Assembly (NCBI GenBank): GCA_017424085.1
Contig: JAFPBP010000207.1
Location: 1 to 14,627, forward strand
Reading direction: 5' to 3'
DNA from: Clostridia bacterium
GTDB taxonomy: Bacteria; Bacillota; Clostridia; Oscillospirales; UBA644
DNA length: 14,627 nt
The notes under the pieces were generated by a model. The model had not been told where the DNA came from. It did no database searches and was given only the letters and a program-made list of their open reading frames with translations. Positions within the stretch are counted from its first letter, which is position 1, and each line of letters begins with the position of its first letter. The position numbers and the translations under genes are program-made. Positions 1-7,671 of this stretch are shown in pieces.

Positions 1-26
1 AAATATAATTTTAGGATTACAATATA

Positions 27-59
27 GTGTATTATACACCATCTTGGAATGAATTGCAA
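27..59 (-). promoter_or_regulatory. Leftward sigma-A promoter with overlapping palindrome, for a gene beyond the left edge
   Basis: Read on the minus strand, a -35 TTGCAA (59-54) is followed after 17 bp by a perfect -10 TATAAT (36-31). Transcription would start near position 24 and leave the window. The -10 lies inside a perfect inverted repeat, GTGTAT-T-ATACAC (27-39), which could be a repressor operator. The neighbouring gene is therefore probably divergent from the amidase gene. No equally good rightward promoter for the amidase is visible in 1-109. The promoter call rests on motif and spacing only. Confidence 0.55.
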
Positions 60-109
60 TAGAAATCAAAAAAAATTTTCAAATATGTAAGAATTGAGGG
101 GGATTTCAC

Positions 110-799
110 GTGAAAAATCATCGGTTTCGGCGAATTTTCGCAATAATAACGCTGATCCTGATCGGAGGAACCATCATCACGGGAACCGTCCTGCAGGGGC
201 AGGCGGAGGCGCCGAGGATCACGATTGCAGTGGACGCAGGACACGGAGGCACCGACGGAGGTGCTGTGGCAAAGGACGGAACCCCGGAAAAAGATCTGAA
301 CCTCTCGATTGCTATTCTGCTTCGGGAGGAATTGGAGAAGCGGGGCGCAGAAGTGATCCTGACCCGAACCGCGGACGACGACACCGACGGATCTGCGGAG
401 GGATTTTTCAAAAAAAAGGATCTGGAGCGGAGGGCAGAAATCGGAGGAAGAGAGGGAATCGACCTATTTCTCAGCATCCATTGCAACGCCTCCACCTCCA
501 CGGCGGACAAGGGCTTTCAGGTGTGGTACGGCATGCAGAACCAAGAGGGAGAGCGGCTGGCGGAATCGATCTGCGGGAGGGTGGACGAAGCAAAGATCTG
601 CACCCGCATCCGCGCCGTGAAGCAGGTCCCCGAAGGCCTGTATCTCTTTCGAACGCTGACGATCCCAAATCTGCTGATCGAATGCGGATTTTTGACCAAT
701 CGACAGGATCTGGAGCTTTTGAAAAGCACAGATTTTCAAAAGAGCCTTTGCAATGCGATCTGCGACGGAATTTTCGATTATTATTCGGGCATCAAATGA
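110..799 (+). CDS. cwlD: N-acetylmuramoyl-L-alanine amidase, CwlD-like (Amidase_3)
   Basis: A 229-aa zinc amidase that cleaves the bond between MurNAc and L-Ala in peptidoglycan. Residues 9-28 form one N-terminal membrane anchor or uncleaved signal, and the rest is a single Amidase_3 domain. Its zinc ligands and catalytic residues are visible: His45 in DAGHGG, Glu60 in the PEKDLN segment, His124 in SIHCNA, and Glu191 in IECGFLTN. The length and the absence of SPOR, SH3 or other wall-binding domains match CwlD of Bacillus subtilis (about 237 aa). CwlD removes peptide side chains so that PdaA can make muramic delta-lactam in the spore cortex. The start is GTG at 110, preceded by a GAGGGGGA ribosome-binding site at 96-103. 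An alternative is a general wall-turnover amidase. Its 3' end overlaps the convergent hemW gene by 19 bp. Family assignment is firm; the CwlD role is inferred. Confidence 0.88.
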   Translation: MKNHRFRRIFAIITLILIGGTIITGTVLQGQAEAPRITIAVDAGHGGTDGGAVAKDGTPEKDLNLSIAILLREELEKRGAEVILTRTADDDTDGSAEGFFKKKDLERRAEIGGREGIDLFLSIHCNASTSTADKGFQVWYGMQNQEGERLAESICGRVDEAKICTRIRAVKQVPEGLYLFRTLTIPNLLIECGFLTNRQDLELLKSTDFQKSLCNAICDGIFDYYSGIK

Positions 800-1872
800 G
801 AAATGACGGCGTCGGACACCAGAAAGCCTTCTGCGGTCAGAGCAAAGCGACCGTTGGATAACGTGGCAAGCCCCGCGCGACACAAGGGTTGAAGGAGCGA
901 CTGCTTTTCAGGCTCTACGGCGGAGACGGGAATCCCGTCGGAGCAACGAAGCCCCAAAAGGATCTTTTCCCGTGCCGCCTCTTCCCCATCCACAACATCC
1001 TCCACGATGGGAGTCACCTGCCCGTTGGAGGCGCAGAAGGCGGCGGTATCGGCAGGGATGCGGAACCGAACGCCGTCAACGAAGCCCGAGGCGTTGGGAC
1101 CGAAGGCAAGGTATTCCCCGCCCTGCCAGTAATGAGAGTTGTGTAGAGCACGAAAGCCCGATTTGGCAAAATTGGAGATCTCGTAATGCTCAAAGCCCGC
1201 CGCGGTCAATCTGCGGTGGGTGGTCAGATACATTTCCCGCTGAAGATCCTCGTCAGCCTCGGCAACCCCCTCCCGTCCCAAGGCGGATCGGGGCTCGATC
1301 TTCAGCAAATAGACCGACACGTGCTCGGGAGACAGGGCAATCATAGCATCCAGATCAGACTCCAGCTGTGAAATCGTCTGATCGGGAAGCGCCGCCATGA
1401 GATCAAGACTGACCTTTTTCATCCCGCACCGACGAAGCTCTTGGTACGCCTCTTGCGCACGGGCGGCGGTATGAAGCCGACCCAAACGGGCAAGGGCGGC
1501 ATCGGAGAAGGTCTGGATCCCCATACTGACCCGATCCACTCCGTGAGACAACCAACAATCCACCAAGGCGGGAGTGACGCTCTCGGGATTGCATTCCACG
1601 GTAAACTCCGCGCAGGAGGAAAGATCAAAGGTTTCCCGCAAGGCGGACGAGATCAGAGCAAAATCGTCGGGAGACAAAAGAGACGGCGTGCCTCCCCCCA
1701 GATAGACGGTATACAGCGCTCTCCCCTTCTGCGGGGACGATCGGATCTGAGCGGCAAGGGCTTTTGCATAGGAAGAAACCGCTCCGTCGGCAGGCGGAGC
1801 GGAATAAAAATCACAATAGGCGCACTTACGGCGACAAAAGGGCACGTGGAGGTAGGCAGAAAGCTTATTCAT
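781..1872 (-). CDS. hemW: HemW-like radical SAM protein (heme chaperone, 'coproporphyrinogen III oxidase-like')
   Basis: A 363-aa radical SAM protein. Cys13, Cys17 and Cys20 form the CxxxCxxC [4Fe-4S] site in HVPFCRRKCAYCDF, and the SAM-binding GGGTP motif follows. The residue two after the third cysteine is Phe, not the fourth Cys of true HemN, which points to HemW. HemW proteins bind heme and are thought to insert it into target proteins; they lack coproporphyrinogen dehydrogenase activity. The reading frame stays open upstream to 2085, but those 71 codons lie inside lepA and are arginine-rich and unlike the family, so ATG at 1872 is chosen. This ATG overlaps the lepA stop as ATGAATAA and has no clear Shine-Dalgarno, so translation is probably coupled to lepA. 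lepA-hemW adjacency is a well-known Firmicute arrangement. The family is certain; the physiological role here is inferred. Confidence 0.92.
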   Translation of the reverse strand: MNKLSAYLHVPFCRRKCAYCDFYSAPPADGAVSSYAKALAAQIRSSPQKGRALYTVYLGGGTPSLLSPDDFALISSALRETFDLSSCAEFTVECNPESVTPALVDCWLSHGVDRVSMGIQTFSDAALARLGRLHTAARAQEAYQELRRCGMKKVSLDLMAALPDQTISQLESDLDAMIALSPEHVSVYLLKIEPRSALGREGVAEADEDLQREMYLTTHRRLTAAGFEHYEISNFAKSGFRALHNSHYWQGGEYLAFGPNASGFVDGVRFRIPADTAAFCASNGQVTPIVEDVVDGEEAAREKILLGLRCSDGIPVSAVEPEKQSLLQPLCRAGLATLSNGRFALTAEGFLVSDAVISHLMPE

Positions 1873-3670
1873 CCAATTTGAGAACCGCCATGAACGCCTC
1901 CTGAGGAACCTCGATGGTTCCCAACTGACGCATGCGCTTCTTTCCTTCCTTCTGTTTTTCCAACAATTTCTTCTTACGGGTAATATCGCCGCCGTAGCAC
2001 TTCGCCAAAACGTCCTTCCGCAGGGCACGGACCGTTTCACGGGCGATGATCTTGGATCCGATGGCGGCTTGAATGGGAACCTCAAACAGCTGGCGGGGGA
2101 TGTTATCCTTCAGCTTTTCGGCAAGCTTCCGCCCGCGGGCGTAGGCTCGCTCGGAGGGAACGATGAAGGACAGTGCGTCCACAAGCTCACCATTGAGAAG
2201 AATATCCAGCTTGACCAGATCGCTCTTCACATACTTCAGGAATTCGTAGTCCAGCGACGCGTAACCTCGGGTGCGCGCCTTGAGGGTATCAAAGAAATCG
2301 TAAATGATCTCGTTGAGAGGCATTTCATAATGCAGATCCACGCGGGAAGCGTCGATGTATTCCATGTTCTTGAAAACGCCGCGCCGCTCCTTGCAAAGCT
2401 CCATCACCGTTCCCACGAATTCGGCAGGGGCGATGATATCGGTCTTCACGATAGGCTCCTCCGCCTCGGCAATGGATGCGGGCGAGGGGTAGTTTGTGGG
2501 GTTATCGATGTAAACGACACTTCCGTCGGTCATGGTCAGACGGTAAACAACGCCGGGAGCCGTGGTGATCAGATCCAGATTGTATTCCCGCTCGATGCGC
2601 TCCTGCATGATCTCCATGTGCAGAAGACCCAAAAATCCGCAACGGAAGCCGAAGCCGAGGGCAATGGAATGCTCCGGCTCGTAGGTCATGGAGGCGTCGT
2701 TGAGACTCAGCTTGTCCAAAGCATCCCGAAGATCCTCGTAACGGGAGCCGTCGGCGCAGTAAATACCGCAGTAAACCATGGGGTTCGCCTTCTTATAACC
2801 GGGAAGAGGCTCAGCGGCAGGGGTCTCGGCGAGGGTCACGGTATCACCCACACGGGTATCACAGACCGTTTTGATGCTCGCCATAATATATCCCACCTCT
2901 CCTGCCCGCAGGGTATCGGTGGGGCGGAAGCCGAAGGGAGACAGATAGCCGATCTCAACCACGTCGAACTCGGCACCCGTAGACATCATGCGGATGCGCT
3001 GTCCCTTGGAAAGAGAGCCGTCCATAAGGCGTACGTATACGACAACGCCGCGATAAGCGTCGTAATAAGAGTCAAAGATCAAAGCGCGAAGAGGTGCGCT
3101 TGCATCCCCCTTGGGAGCGGGCACGCCTTTTACGACCTGCTCCAGAACCGCCTCCACGTTAATGCCGTTCTTGGCGGAAATGCGGGGCGCGTCCTCGGCG
3201 GGGATGCCGATGGTGTCCTCGATCTCACGGATGACCCGATCTGGGTCGGCGGCGGGAAGGTCGATCTTATTGACCACAGGCAAAATCTCCAGATCCCCGT
3301 CCAGCGCAAGATAGGTATTGGCAAGGGTCTGGGCTTCAATGCCCTGCGAGGCGTCAACCACAAGAAGCGCTCCCTCGCAGGCGGCAAGGGCTCGGGAGAC
3401 CTCGTAATGGAAGTCCACGTGCCCCGGAGTATCGATGAGGTTGAGCACGTAGGTCTCTCCGTCGGACGCCTTGTATTCCAGCTTTACGGCACGCGCCTTG
3501 ATAGTGATCCCATGTTCCTTTTCCAGATCCATGTTATCTAAGACCTGGTCCTCCATCTCTCGCAGCTCCACCGCCTCGGTCAGCTCCAGCAGGCGGTCTG
3601 CCAGCGTGGATTTCCCGTGGTCGATATGGGCGATGATGGAAAAATTGCGTATTTTGGAAATATCGTACAT
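1865..3670 (-). CDS. lepA: Elongation factor 4 (LepA), translational GTPase
   Basis: A 601-aa protein of normal LepA length. It is a ribosome-associated GTPase, proposed to back-translocate or remodel stalled elongation complexes and to influence initiation and ribosome assembly. The G domain shows G1 AHIDHGKS (14-21), G3 DTPGH (80-84), G4 NKID (134-137) and G5 SAK (165-167). EF-G-like domains follow, and then the LepA-specific C-terminal domain ending in the Lys/Arg-rich RKKKLLEKQKEGKKRMRQLG segment. The start ATG at 3670 has a CGGAGGA ribosome-binding site about 7 bp upstream. It is the first gene of the lepA-hemW operon. Its own promoter at 3743-3715 matches the sigma-A consensus in all 12 bases. 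I see no odd residues in the GTPase motifs. Confidence 0.98.
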   Translation of the reverse strand: MYDISKIRNFSIIAHIDHGKSTLADRLLELTEAVELREMEDQVLDNMDLEKEHGITIKARAVKLEYKASDGETYVLNLIDTPGHVDFHYEVSRALAACEGALLVVDASQGIEAQTLANTYLALDGDLEILPVVNKIDLPAADPDRVIREIEDTIGIPAEDAPRISAKNGINVEAVLEQVVKGVPAPKGDASAPLRALIFDSYYDAYRGVVVYVRLMDGSLSKGQRIRMMSTGAEFDVVEIGYLSPFGFRPTDTLRAGEVGYIMASIKTVCDTRVGDTVTLAETPAAEPLPGYKKANPMVYCGIYCADGSRYEDLRDALDKLSLNDASMTYEPEHSIALGFGFRCGFLGLLHMEIMQERIEREYNLDLITTAPGVVYRLTMTDGSVVYIDNPTNYPSPASIAEAEEPIVKTDIIAPAEFVGTVMELCKERRGVFKNMEYIDASRVDLHYEMPLNEIIYDFFDTLKARTRGYASLDYEFLKYVKSDLVKLDILLNGELVDALSFIVPSERAYARGRKLAEKLKDNIPRQLFEVPIQAAIGSKIIARETVRALRKDVLAKCYGGDITRKKKLLEKQKEGKKRMRQLGTIEVPQEAFMAVLKLDE

Positions 3671-3714
3671 TCTGTATCCTCCGAAACGGCGGTGCCGAAT
3701 AAAGTTCTCTCTAT

Positions 3715-3743
3715 ATTATATCCGAATTTGGATCATTTGTCAA
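3715..3743 (-). promoter_or_regulatory. Perfect-consensus sigma-A promoter of lepA-hemW
   Basis: On the minus strand, TTGACA (3743-3738) and TATAAT (3720-3715) are separated by exactly 17 bp, and lepA starts 45 bp further on. The spacer holds an imperfect palindrome, ATCC-gAATTt-GGAT (3720-3733). It may be chance. The -35 lies 20 bp from the -35 of the divergent NYN-operon promoter. Confidence 0.8.
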
Positions 3744-3763
3744 GCATTTCTTTCAATTCCGAC

Positions 3764-3792
3764 TTGATTTTTCCGAAAGGATGTGTTATAAT
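3764..3792 (+). promoter_or_regulatory. Sigma-A promoter with extended -10 for the NYN/toroid/esterase operon
   Basis: TTGATT (3764-3769), a 17-bp spacer, then TATAAT (3787-3792) preceded by TGT, which gives an extended -10 (TGnTATAAT). The first gene starts 33 bp downstream. The promoter is divergent from, and nearly abuts, the lepA promoter, so the two probably share a regulatory region of about 80 bp. Confidence 0.75.
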
Positions 3793-3824
3793 GTAGGAAA
3801 GTATTTGAGAAAGGAGGAAAACCC

Positions 3825-4643
3825 ATGGGATTATTTCAGGCTTTAAGCAGAAAAAAGACCTATACCGCAAGTGACAGTCAGACAAAACCCACCGCGGCAG
3901 TTTTCGTGGACTTTGAGCATTGGTTCATTGCAATGAACAACATGTACCACGCAAAGCCCGATTATAAAACGTGGCTGAAGGATCTGAACAAGCGGGTCAA
4001 CGTGGAAGAGATCGTATTTTTTGCCGACTTTTCCCATCAGAATTTGTCTCAGGAAATTCCCCGTATCCGTGAATTTACCAATCGGATCATCGAGACCAAG
4101 AACGCCGACCCCCGCTATAAAAAAGATTTTACCGACTTTATCATGCTGGACAGCATTTATCAGAAAGCCATGTTTGACCGAAACATCGACGCCTTCGTGA
4201 TCTTCACGGGCGACGCACATTTTTCGTCGGTCGTCAGTTTTTTGGTGAACCGTTGCGGTAAGGAAGTGGGCGTTTACGGGGTGAAGGATTCCTTCAGCCA
4301 GCAGTTGAAGAATACGGCATCCTGGTTCGTCGAGGTGACCAAGCCCATCAAGGAGAACCCCAACGAGGCATATTACCAGATGCTCTTTTCCAGCCTTGCC
4401 AACGCGGAAAACAAAAACCGCCACAAGGTCAAGCCCACCTTCCAGAAAACGGTAAACGTGGTGGCGAATTACCACAAGCTCCCCCCGAAGACCATTCAGC
4501 AGGCGTTGGAGAAAATGATCGAAGAGCAATACGTCATTCGGGAGCGCACGGGCAAATCCAAGCCCTCGGATCCGCTGGTGATCAACTGGAAGCGTTGCGC
4601 GCAGAATCCCCTGTTTACAGCGCACGTGCAAACCGAAAAATAA
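3825..4643 (+). CDS. NYN-domain protein (PIN-like putative ribonuclease) with C-terminal helical or winged-helix-like region
   Basis: A 272-aa soluble protein. Residues 22-172 fit a NYN (LabA-like, PIN-fold) nuclease domain. A beta strand carries Asp29 (AVFVDF), the middle has Asp104 and Asp109 (FTDFIMLD), and the FTGDAHF block carries Asp130. These acidic residues are in the positions that bind metal in NYN and PIN nucleases. The strand-helix block after it (SFLVNRCGKEVGVYG) is also typical. The C-terminal part (about 175-260) is helical and may be a small winged-helix domain for nucleic-acid binding. The strong ribosome-binding site AAGGAGG (3811-3817) sits 7 bp before the ATG. It is the first gene of a three-gene operon, 13 bp before the next. 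RNA cleavage is a family inference; the substrate is unknown. Confidence 0.8.
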   Translation: MGLFQALSRKKTYTASDSQTKPTAAVFVDFEHWFIAMNNMYHAKPDYKTWLKDLNKRVNVEEIVFFADFSHQNLSQEIPRIREFTNRIIETKNADPRYKKDFTDFIMLDSIYQKAMFDRNIDAFVIFTGDAHFSSVVSFLVNRCGKEVGVYGVKDSFSQQLKNTASWFVEVTKPIKENPNEAYYQMLFSSLANAENKNRHKVKPTFQKTVNVVANYHKLPPKTIQQALEKMIEEQYVIRERTGKSKPSDPLVINWKRCAQNPLFTAHVQTEK

Positions 4644-4656
4644 CGGAGGAATACCC

Positions 4657-5592
4657 TTGAAAAAGATTGTAACTCTGATCCTGTCCCTGCTTCTGATTGC
4701 CGCGCTTTCCCTGTCCGCCGCCGCATCGTCGGTGAGTCTGGCAACAGAAATCGCAAACATGAGAACCTATTACGCCGAAACAAAGGAGCTGGAGCTCTGG
4801 GAGGAGACTTTGGTCTTTGCCGCCATGGGCATGCTGACCGAGCGGACTCCGTTCCTTCCCGAGGAAACGCAGACCGAAGACCGATTGGCGCAACGTGCGC
4901 TGGCACAGATGGCGATCGGCGCGACCGCAGAGACGGATGCTCTGAAAGCCCTGCAGAACGAAGACGGATCCTTCGGCGCGGTGGACGTGCATTGTCTGTC
5001 CATGCTGGCGCTCAAGGGAAACGGCGTTCTGTACAACAGCGTAAAGGCGTACGCACACCTTCTGGCGCAGCAAAAGGAGGACGGATCCTTTGGCGCATCG
5101 GTCAAGGAGACAGCGTTGGCGATCACGGTTTTATCCCTGTCGGACAATGAAGAAGAGGTTCAGGCATACGGGAAGGCGGTTCAGTATCTGCTGAAGCATG
5201 AGGCGAAGAATTGCGAGGAGATCGCATGGCAGATCATCGGAATCACCGACGGAAACGTGGATGCGGTCTCGTCGGGAGGTCGAGATCTTCTGCAAAAGCT
5301 TTTGGACTATCAGAACCCCGAGGAATATTACTTTTATCGCACCGAAAACGATAACACCGCAGATCGGCTTTGCACCGCAACGGCGCTGATGGCGCTGGAT
5401 ACGGTCAACAAGGACGGAAGCCTCTTCAAGAGACTTGCCACCGACGGAAAGATTTCCTTCTTCGACCCTGCGGATCTGATTCCCCTAGGGATCTTCTTCG
5501 GAGTGTTGCTCTGCATCTCCGTGGGATTCTGGGTCTTCATCTTCAAGCATAAGAAGAGCACGAAGACTCTGGCGGATGCGAAAAAATACTGA
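4657..5592 (+). CDS. Membrane-anchored alpha/alpha-toroid protein (prenyltransferase/squalene-oxidase repeats)
   Basis: A 311-aa predicted type I membrane protein. Residues 1-23 are a signal peptide (MKK plus a Leu-rich core, then ASA-like residues). The exported region (about 24-272) has helix-turn repeats with QNEDGSFG (100-107) and QKEDGSFG (139-146), the hallmark of prenyltransferase/squalene-oxidase repeats that build an alpha/alpha toroid. A single transmembrane helix (about 274-297) and a basic tail (KHKK) follow. No DxDD cyclase motif is present and the toroid is short, so terpene cyclase activity is unlikely. Ligand or peptide binding outside the cell is more plausible. The start is TTG at 4657 with CGGAGGA (4644-4650) upstream. 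It sits between the NYN gene (13-bp gap) and the esterase gene (14-bp gap). The function is unknown. Confidence 0.75.
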   Translation: MKKIVTLILSLLLIAALSLSAAASSVSLATEIANMRTYYAETKELELWEETLVFAAMGMLTERTPFLPEETQTEDRLAQRALAQMAIGATAETDALKALQNEDGSFGAVDVHCLSMLALKGNGVLYNSVKAYAHLLAQQKEDGSFGASVKETALAITVLSLSDNEEEVQAYGKAVQYLLKHEAKNCEEIAWQIIGITDGNVDAVSSGGRDLLQKLLDYQNPEEYYFYRTENDNTADRLCTATALMALDTVNKDGSLFKRLATDGKISFFDPADLIPLGIFFGVLLCISVGFWVFIFKHKKSTKTLADAKKY

Positions 5593-5606
5593 AAGGACGA
5601 TTTGAA

Positions 5607-6371
5607 ATGATCTACATCTGGGAAAACGAGGTTCCCCTGTTCGACTCCGACAAGCATCAGCTTGCCCCTTCCCTGACTCCTTACCTGATGGAGGGAGAGA
5701 ACAACCCCTGCTGCATTATCTTCCCCGGCGGCGGATACGCCAAGAAGGCGTGGGACCACGAGGGCTGTGTGATCGCCCAATGGCTCAACTCCATCGGCAT
5801 CAGCGCTTTGGTGGCGGATTATCGCATCGCTCCCTACGGCGGCGATGCCATTCTTGCGGACGGTCAGCAATCGATCCGCTACGCCCGCGCCCATGCGGCG
5901 GAATTGGGCATTGATCCCCATCGGATCGGCGTTTGCGGCTTCTCCGCAGGCGGACATTTGGCGGGATGCTGTGCAACGCTGTTCACCTCGAAGGAGGACC
6001 GCCCCGACTACGCCATTCTCGGCTACGCCGTGCTGACCCTGGAGGGGGAACGCGCTCACAAGGGAACGGCAAAGGCCTTTATGCTGGGACGGGAGGAGGA
6101 CGACGAATATCGCAGACGTCACTCCCCCGTTTACAACGTGACCCCCGCCTGCCCGCCCATGTTTTTGTGGTCCACGGCGGGAGACAAAACAGTCAATCCC
6201 CAGAGCAACACCTTCGCCATGCACGAGGCGTGCAAAATTGCTCAAATCCCCTCACAGATCGAATTCTTCGATCACGGTCCTCACGGACTGGGAATCCCCC
6301 AGGACGACCCGATTATCGCCTCCTGGGCAGACACCTGTGCCGCATGGCTCAAGGAGCAAAAGATCATCTGA
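5607..6371 (+). CDS. Alpha/beta-hydrolase, acetyl-esterase/lipase-like
   Basis: A 254-aa cytoplasmic serine hydrolase without a signal peptide. The oxyanion-hole loop is PGGGY (40-44), the equivalent of HGGG in the Aes/hormone-sensitive-lipase group. The nucleophile elbow is GFSAGG with Ser113. Asp193 (STAGDKTV) and His226 (DHGPHG) complete the triad. This layout matches small acetyl-esterase/BD-FAE-like enzymes, which remove acetyl or other acyl groups from sugars or xylan fragments. The real substrate cannot be read from the sequence. AAAGGA (5592-5597) precedes the ATG by 9 bp. It is the last gene of the operon, followed directly by an intrinsic terminator. Confidence is high for the fold and low for the substrate. 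Confidence 0.88.
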   Translation: MIYIWENEVPLFDSDKHQLAPSLTPYLMEGENNPCCIIFPGGGYAKKAWDHEGCVIAQWLNSIGISALVADYRIAPYGGDAILADGQQSIRYARAHAAELGIDPHRIGVCGFSAGGHLAGCCATLFTSKEDRPDYAILGYAVLTLEGERAHKGTAKAFMLGREEDDEYRRRHSPVYNVTPACPPMFLWSTAGDKTVNPQSNTFAMHEACKIAQIPSQIEFFDHGPHGLGIPQDDPIIASWADTCAAWLKEQKII

Positions 6372-6376
6372 ACGCA

Positions 6377-6414
6377 AATCGACCGAGCTCAGAAATGAGC
6401 CCGGTCGATTTTTT
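6377..6414 (+). terminator. Rho-independent terminator after the esterase gene
   Basis: A 14-bp stem (6377-6390 with 6397-6410) carries one A/C mismatch and a 6-base loop, followed by a run of six T (6409-6414). It starts 6 bp after the esterase stop. On the minus strand the T-run after the same hairpin is poor (ATTTGCG), so it would stop the convergent EamA transcript only weakly. Confidence 0.85.
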
Positions 6415-6423
6415 GTGATCAAA

Positions 6424-7299
6424 TTACAGATTCAGAAGCGCTGTTGCCGCAAGGCAGGTACCGATTCCGACGATCTGAAGCGGACGTAAGCGTTCCTTGA
6501 ACAGGATGGTGGACCCCAAGGCGGATAAAGCCAAAACGCTGCATTGATTGGTGGCGTTAACCACGGTAATGCTCATGTAAGAATAGAAGAACATCAACAG
6601 GTTCACCGCCAGCATAGCGGAAACACAGGAACCGAGGGAAAACATCCATGCCTTTAGAGGCATACGGAAAGCGGAGGTGAAGCGGCGGCGCGAAATCAAG
6701 AGAAGATAAAGAAGCGAGAAAATCCCGGCAAACAGGAAGGTGGTCACCAACATTTCCGCCCGCTCCGCACCGCTCATAATACGAGACTGAACGGACAGGA
6801 GAATACCGTAAGTACCGTTGACCAACGCAAGAAGAATGATAAGAGCGTAGAAATACTTTTTGGGCTTATCCTCCCCCTTCTTCAGATTGAGAAGAACGAA
6901 GGAGAGAAGCGTCAAGGCAAAGCCGATCCAGCGAATAAAGGTCAACTGCTCAAACCCCGCAATGCTGAACACCACCATGGGCAACACGAGTCCGCCCGTC
7001 ATATTGCAGATCATGAGATAGGAATAGGATCCGCGGCGGGAGCCCTCGATCAGAGCCACGTTATAGATCAGCAAAATCAACCCGTTGGCAAAGCCCATCC
7101 AGAAGGTAGCGGGCGAGGGGTGGTAGGAAAAGCCGTTGAGTGCAAGGGTGATCAATGCCACGACGAAGCCGTAGACAACGGAAAACACAGGCGAAGAAAA
7201 TTTCGCGTCACCTGTGTAATGATCGGAATACAGCTTTGCAAACAACGACTGGAAGGTATACAGAAGCGACAAAAACAGAAGCGACAAAATATCCAACAT
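6424..7299 (-). CDS. EamA/DMT-family transporter, 10 predicted transmembrane helices
   Basis: A 291-aa integral membrane protein with about ten hydrophobic helices arranged as two EamA repeats, the layout of the drug/metabolite transporter superfamily. The last segment, with NATNQC, the Ala/Leu-rich helix and ILFKERL, is the standard end of the second EamA repeat. Members export amino acids, nucleotides or drugs, or take up small metabolites; the substrate cannot be inferred here. The start ATG at 7299 has GGAG (7312-7309) 9 bp upstream. The gene lies 35 bp downstream of the small membrane protein gene with no terminator between, so the two may be cotranscribed. Its stop lies 10 bp from the terminator of the convergent operon. 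Confidence 0.88.
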   Translation of the reverse strand: MLDILSLLFLSLLYTFQSLFAKLYSDHYTGDAKFSSPVFSVVYGFVVALITLALNGFSYHPSPATFWMGFANGLILLIYNVALIEGSRRGSYSYLMICNMTGGLVLPMVVFSIAGFEQLTFIRWIGFALTLLSFVLLNLKKGEDKPKKYFYALIILLALVNGTYGILLSVQSRIMSGAERAEMLVTTFLFAGIFSLLYLLLISRRRFTSAFRMPLKAWMFSLGSCVSAMLAVNLLMFFYSYMSITVVNATNQCSVLALSALGSTILFKERLRPLQIVGIGTCLAATALLNL

Positions 7300-7334
7300 A
7301 GTCGTATGCTCCGCAGAATTATTTTAAGAACACA

Positions 7335-7646
7335 TCACTTCAGAATAACGATGTTTCCGATGAGGGGAAGAGCCTTCTCCTCGTCCTTTGCAGCGGCGAT
7401 GATACCGAGAACAGCGAGAACAATTCTGGCGACATTGACGATCTGGCAAGCAATAGCGAGAATTCCGCCAACAAGAGGAACAGCAGAGAGCATGCCGGTG
7501 CAAACATACAGAGCAACCTCGACGATAGCAAGGACCAGGCCCTGATTCAGATGAAATTTCGCATTTTCCTTATCTCCTGCCAGAAATGCGATCAACCAGC
7601 CGATGAAGGTGCAGTAGGCAAAAATGGACGTTACTTTCTTGTTCAT
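7335..7646 (-). CDS. Small Tic20/DUF4870-like membrane protein
   Basis: A 103-aa hydrophobic protein with three or four predicted membrane helices. The segment AKFHLNQGL in the first third is the typical signature of the DUF4870/Tic20-like family, in which a conserved His and Asn-Gln sit at the membrane edge. The function of bacterial members is unknown. A start two codons earlier (TTG at 7652) is possible, but ATG at 7646 has AAGAGG (7660-7655) 8 bp upstream, so it is preferred. It lies just downstream of tRNA-Thr and a strong hairpin, and upstream of the EamA gene on the same strand. Confidence 0.8.
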   Translation of the reverse strand: MNKKVTSIFAYCTFIGWLIAFLAGDKENAKFHLNQGLVLAIVEVALYVCTGMLSAVPLVGGILAIACQIVNVARIVLAVLGIIAAAKDEEKALPLIGNIVILK

Positions 7647-7671
7647 GTACAAAACCTCTTTTCAAAATAAT

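Noticed and set aside
1873..2085. 71-codon N-terminal extension of HemW
   Set aside because: It lies wholly inside lepA, is Arg/Ser-rich and matches nothing in the family. The HemW fold begins at the ATG at 1872.
2069..3541. 490-codon plus-strand open frame opposite lepA
   Set aside because: It is the complement of a strongly conserved gene. The translation has no recognisable domain and no promoter or SD. Long antisense frames follow from lepA codon usage.
4961..5097. Direct repeat of GACGGATCCTT/GGCGC at about 4964 and 5080
   Set aside because: It encodes the two DGSFGA protein repeats of the toroid domain and is not a DNA element.
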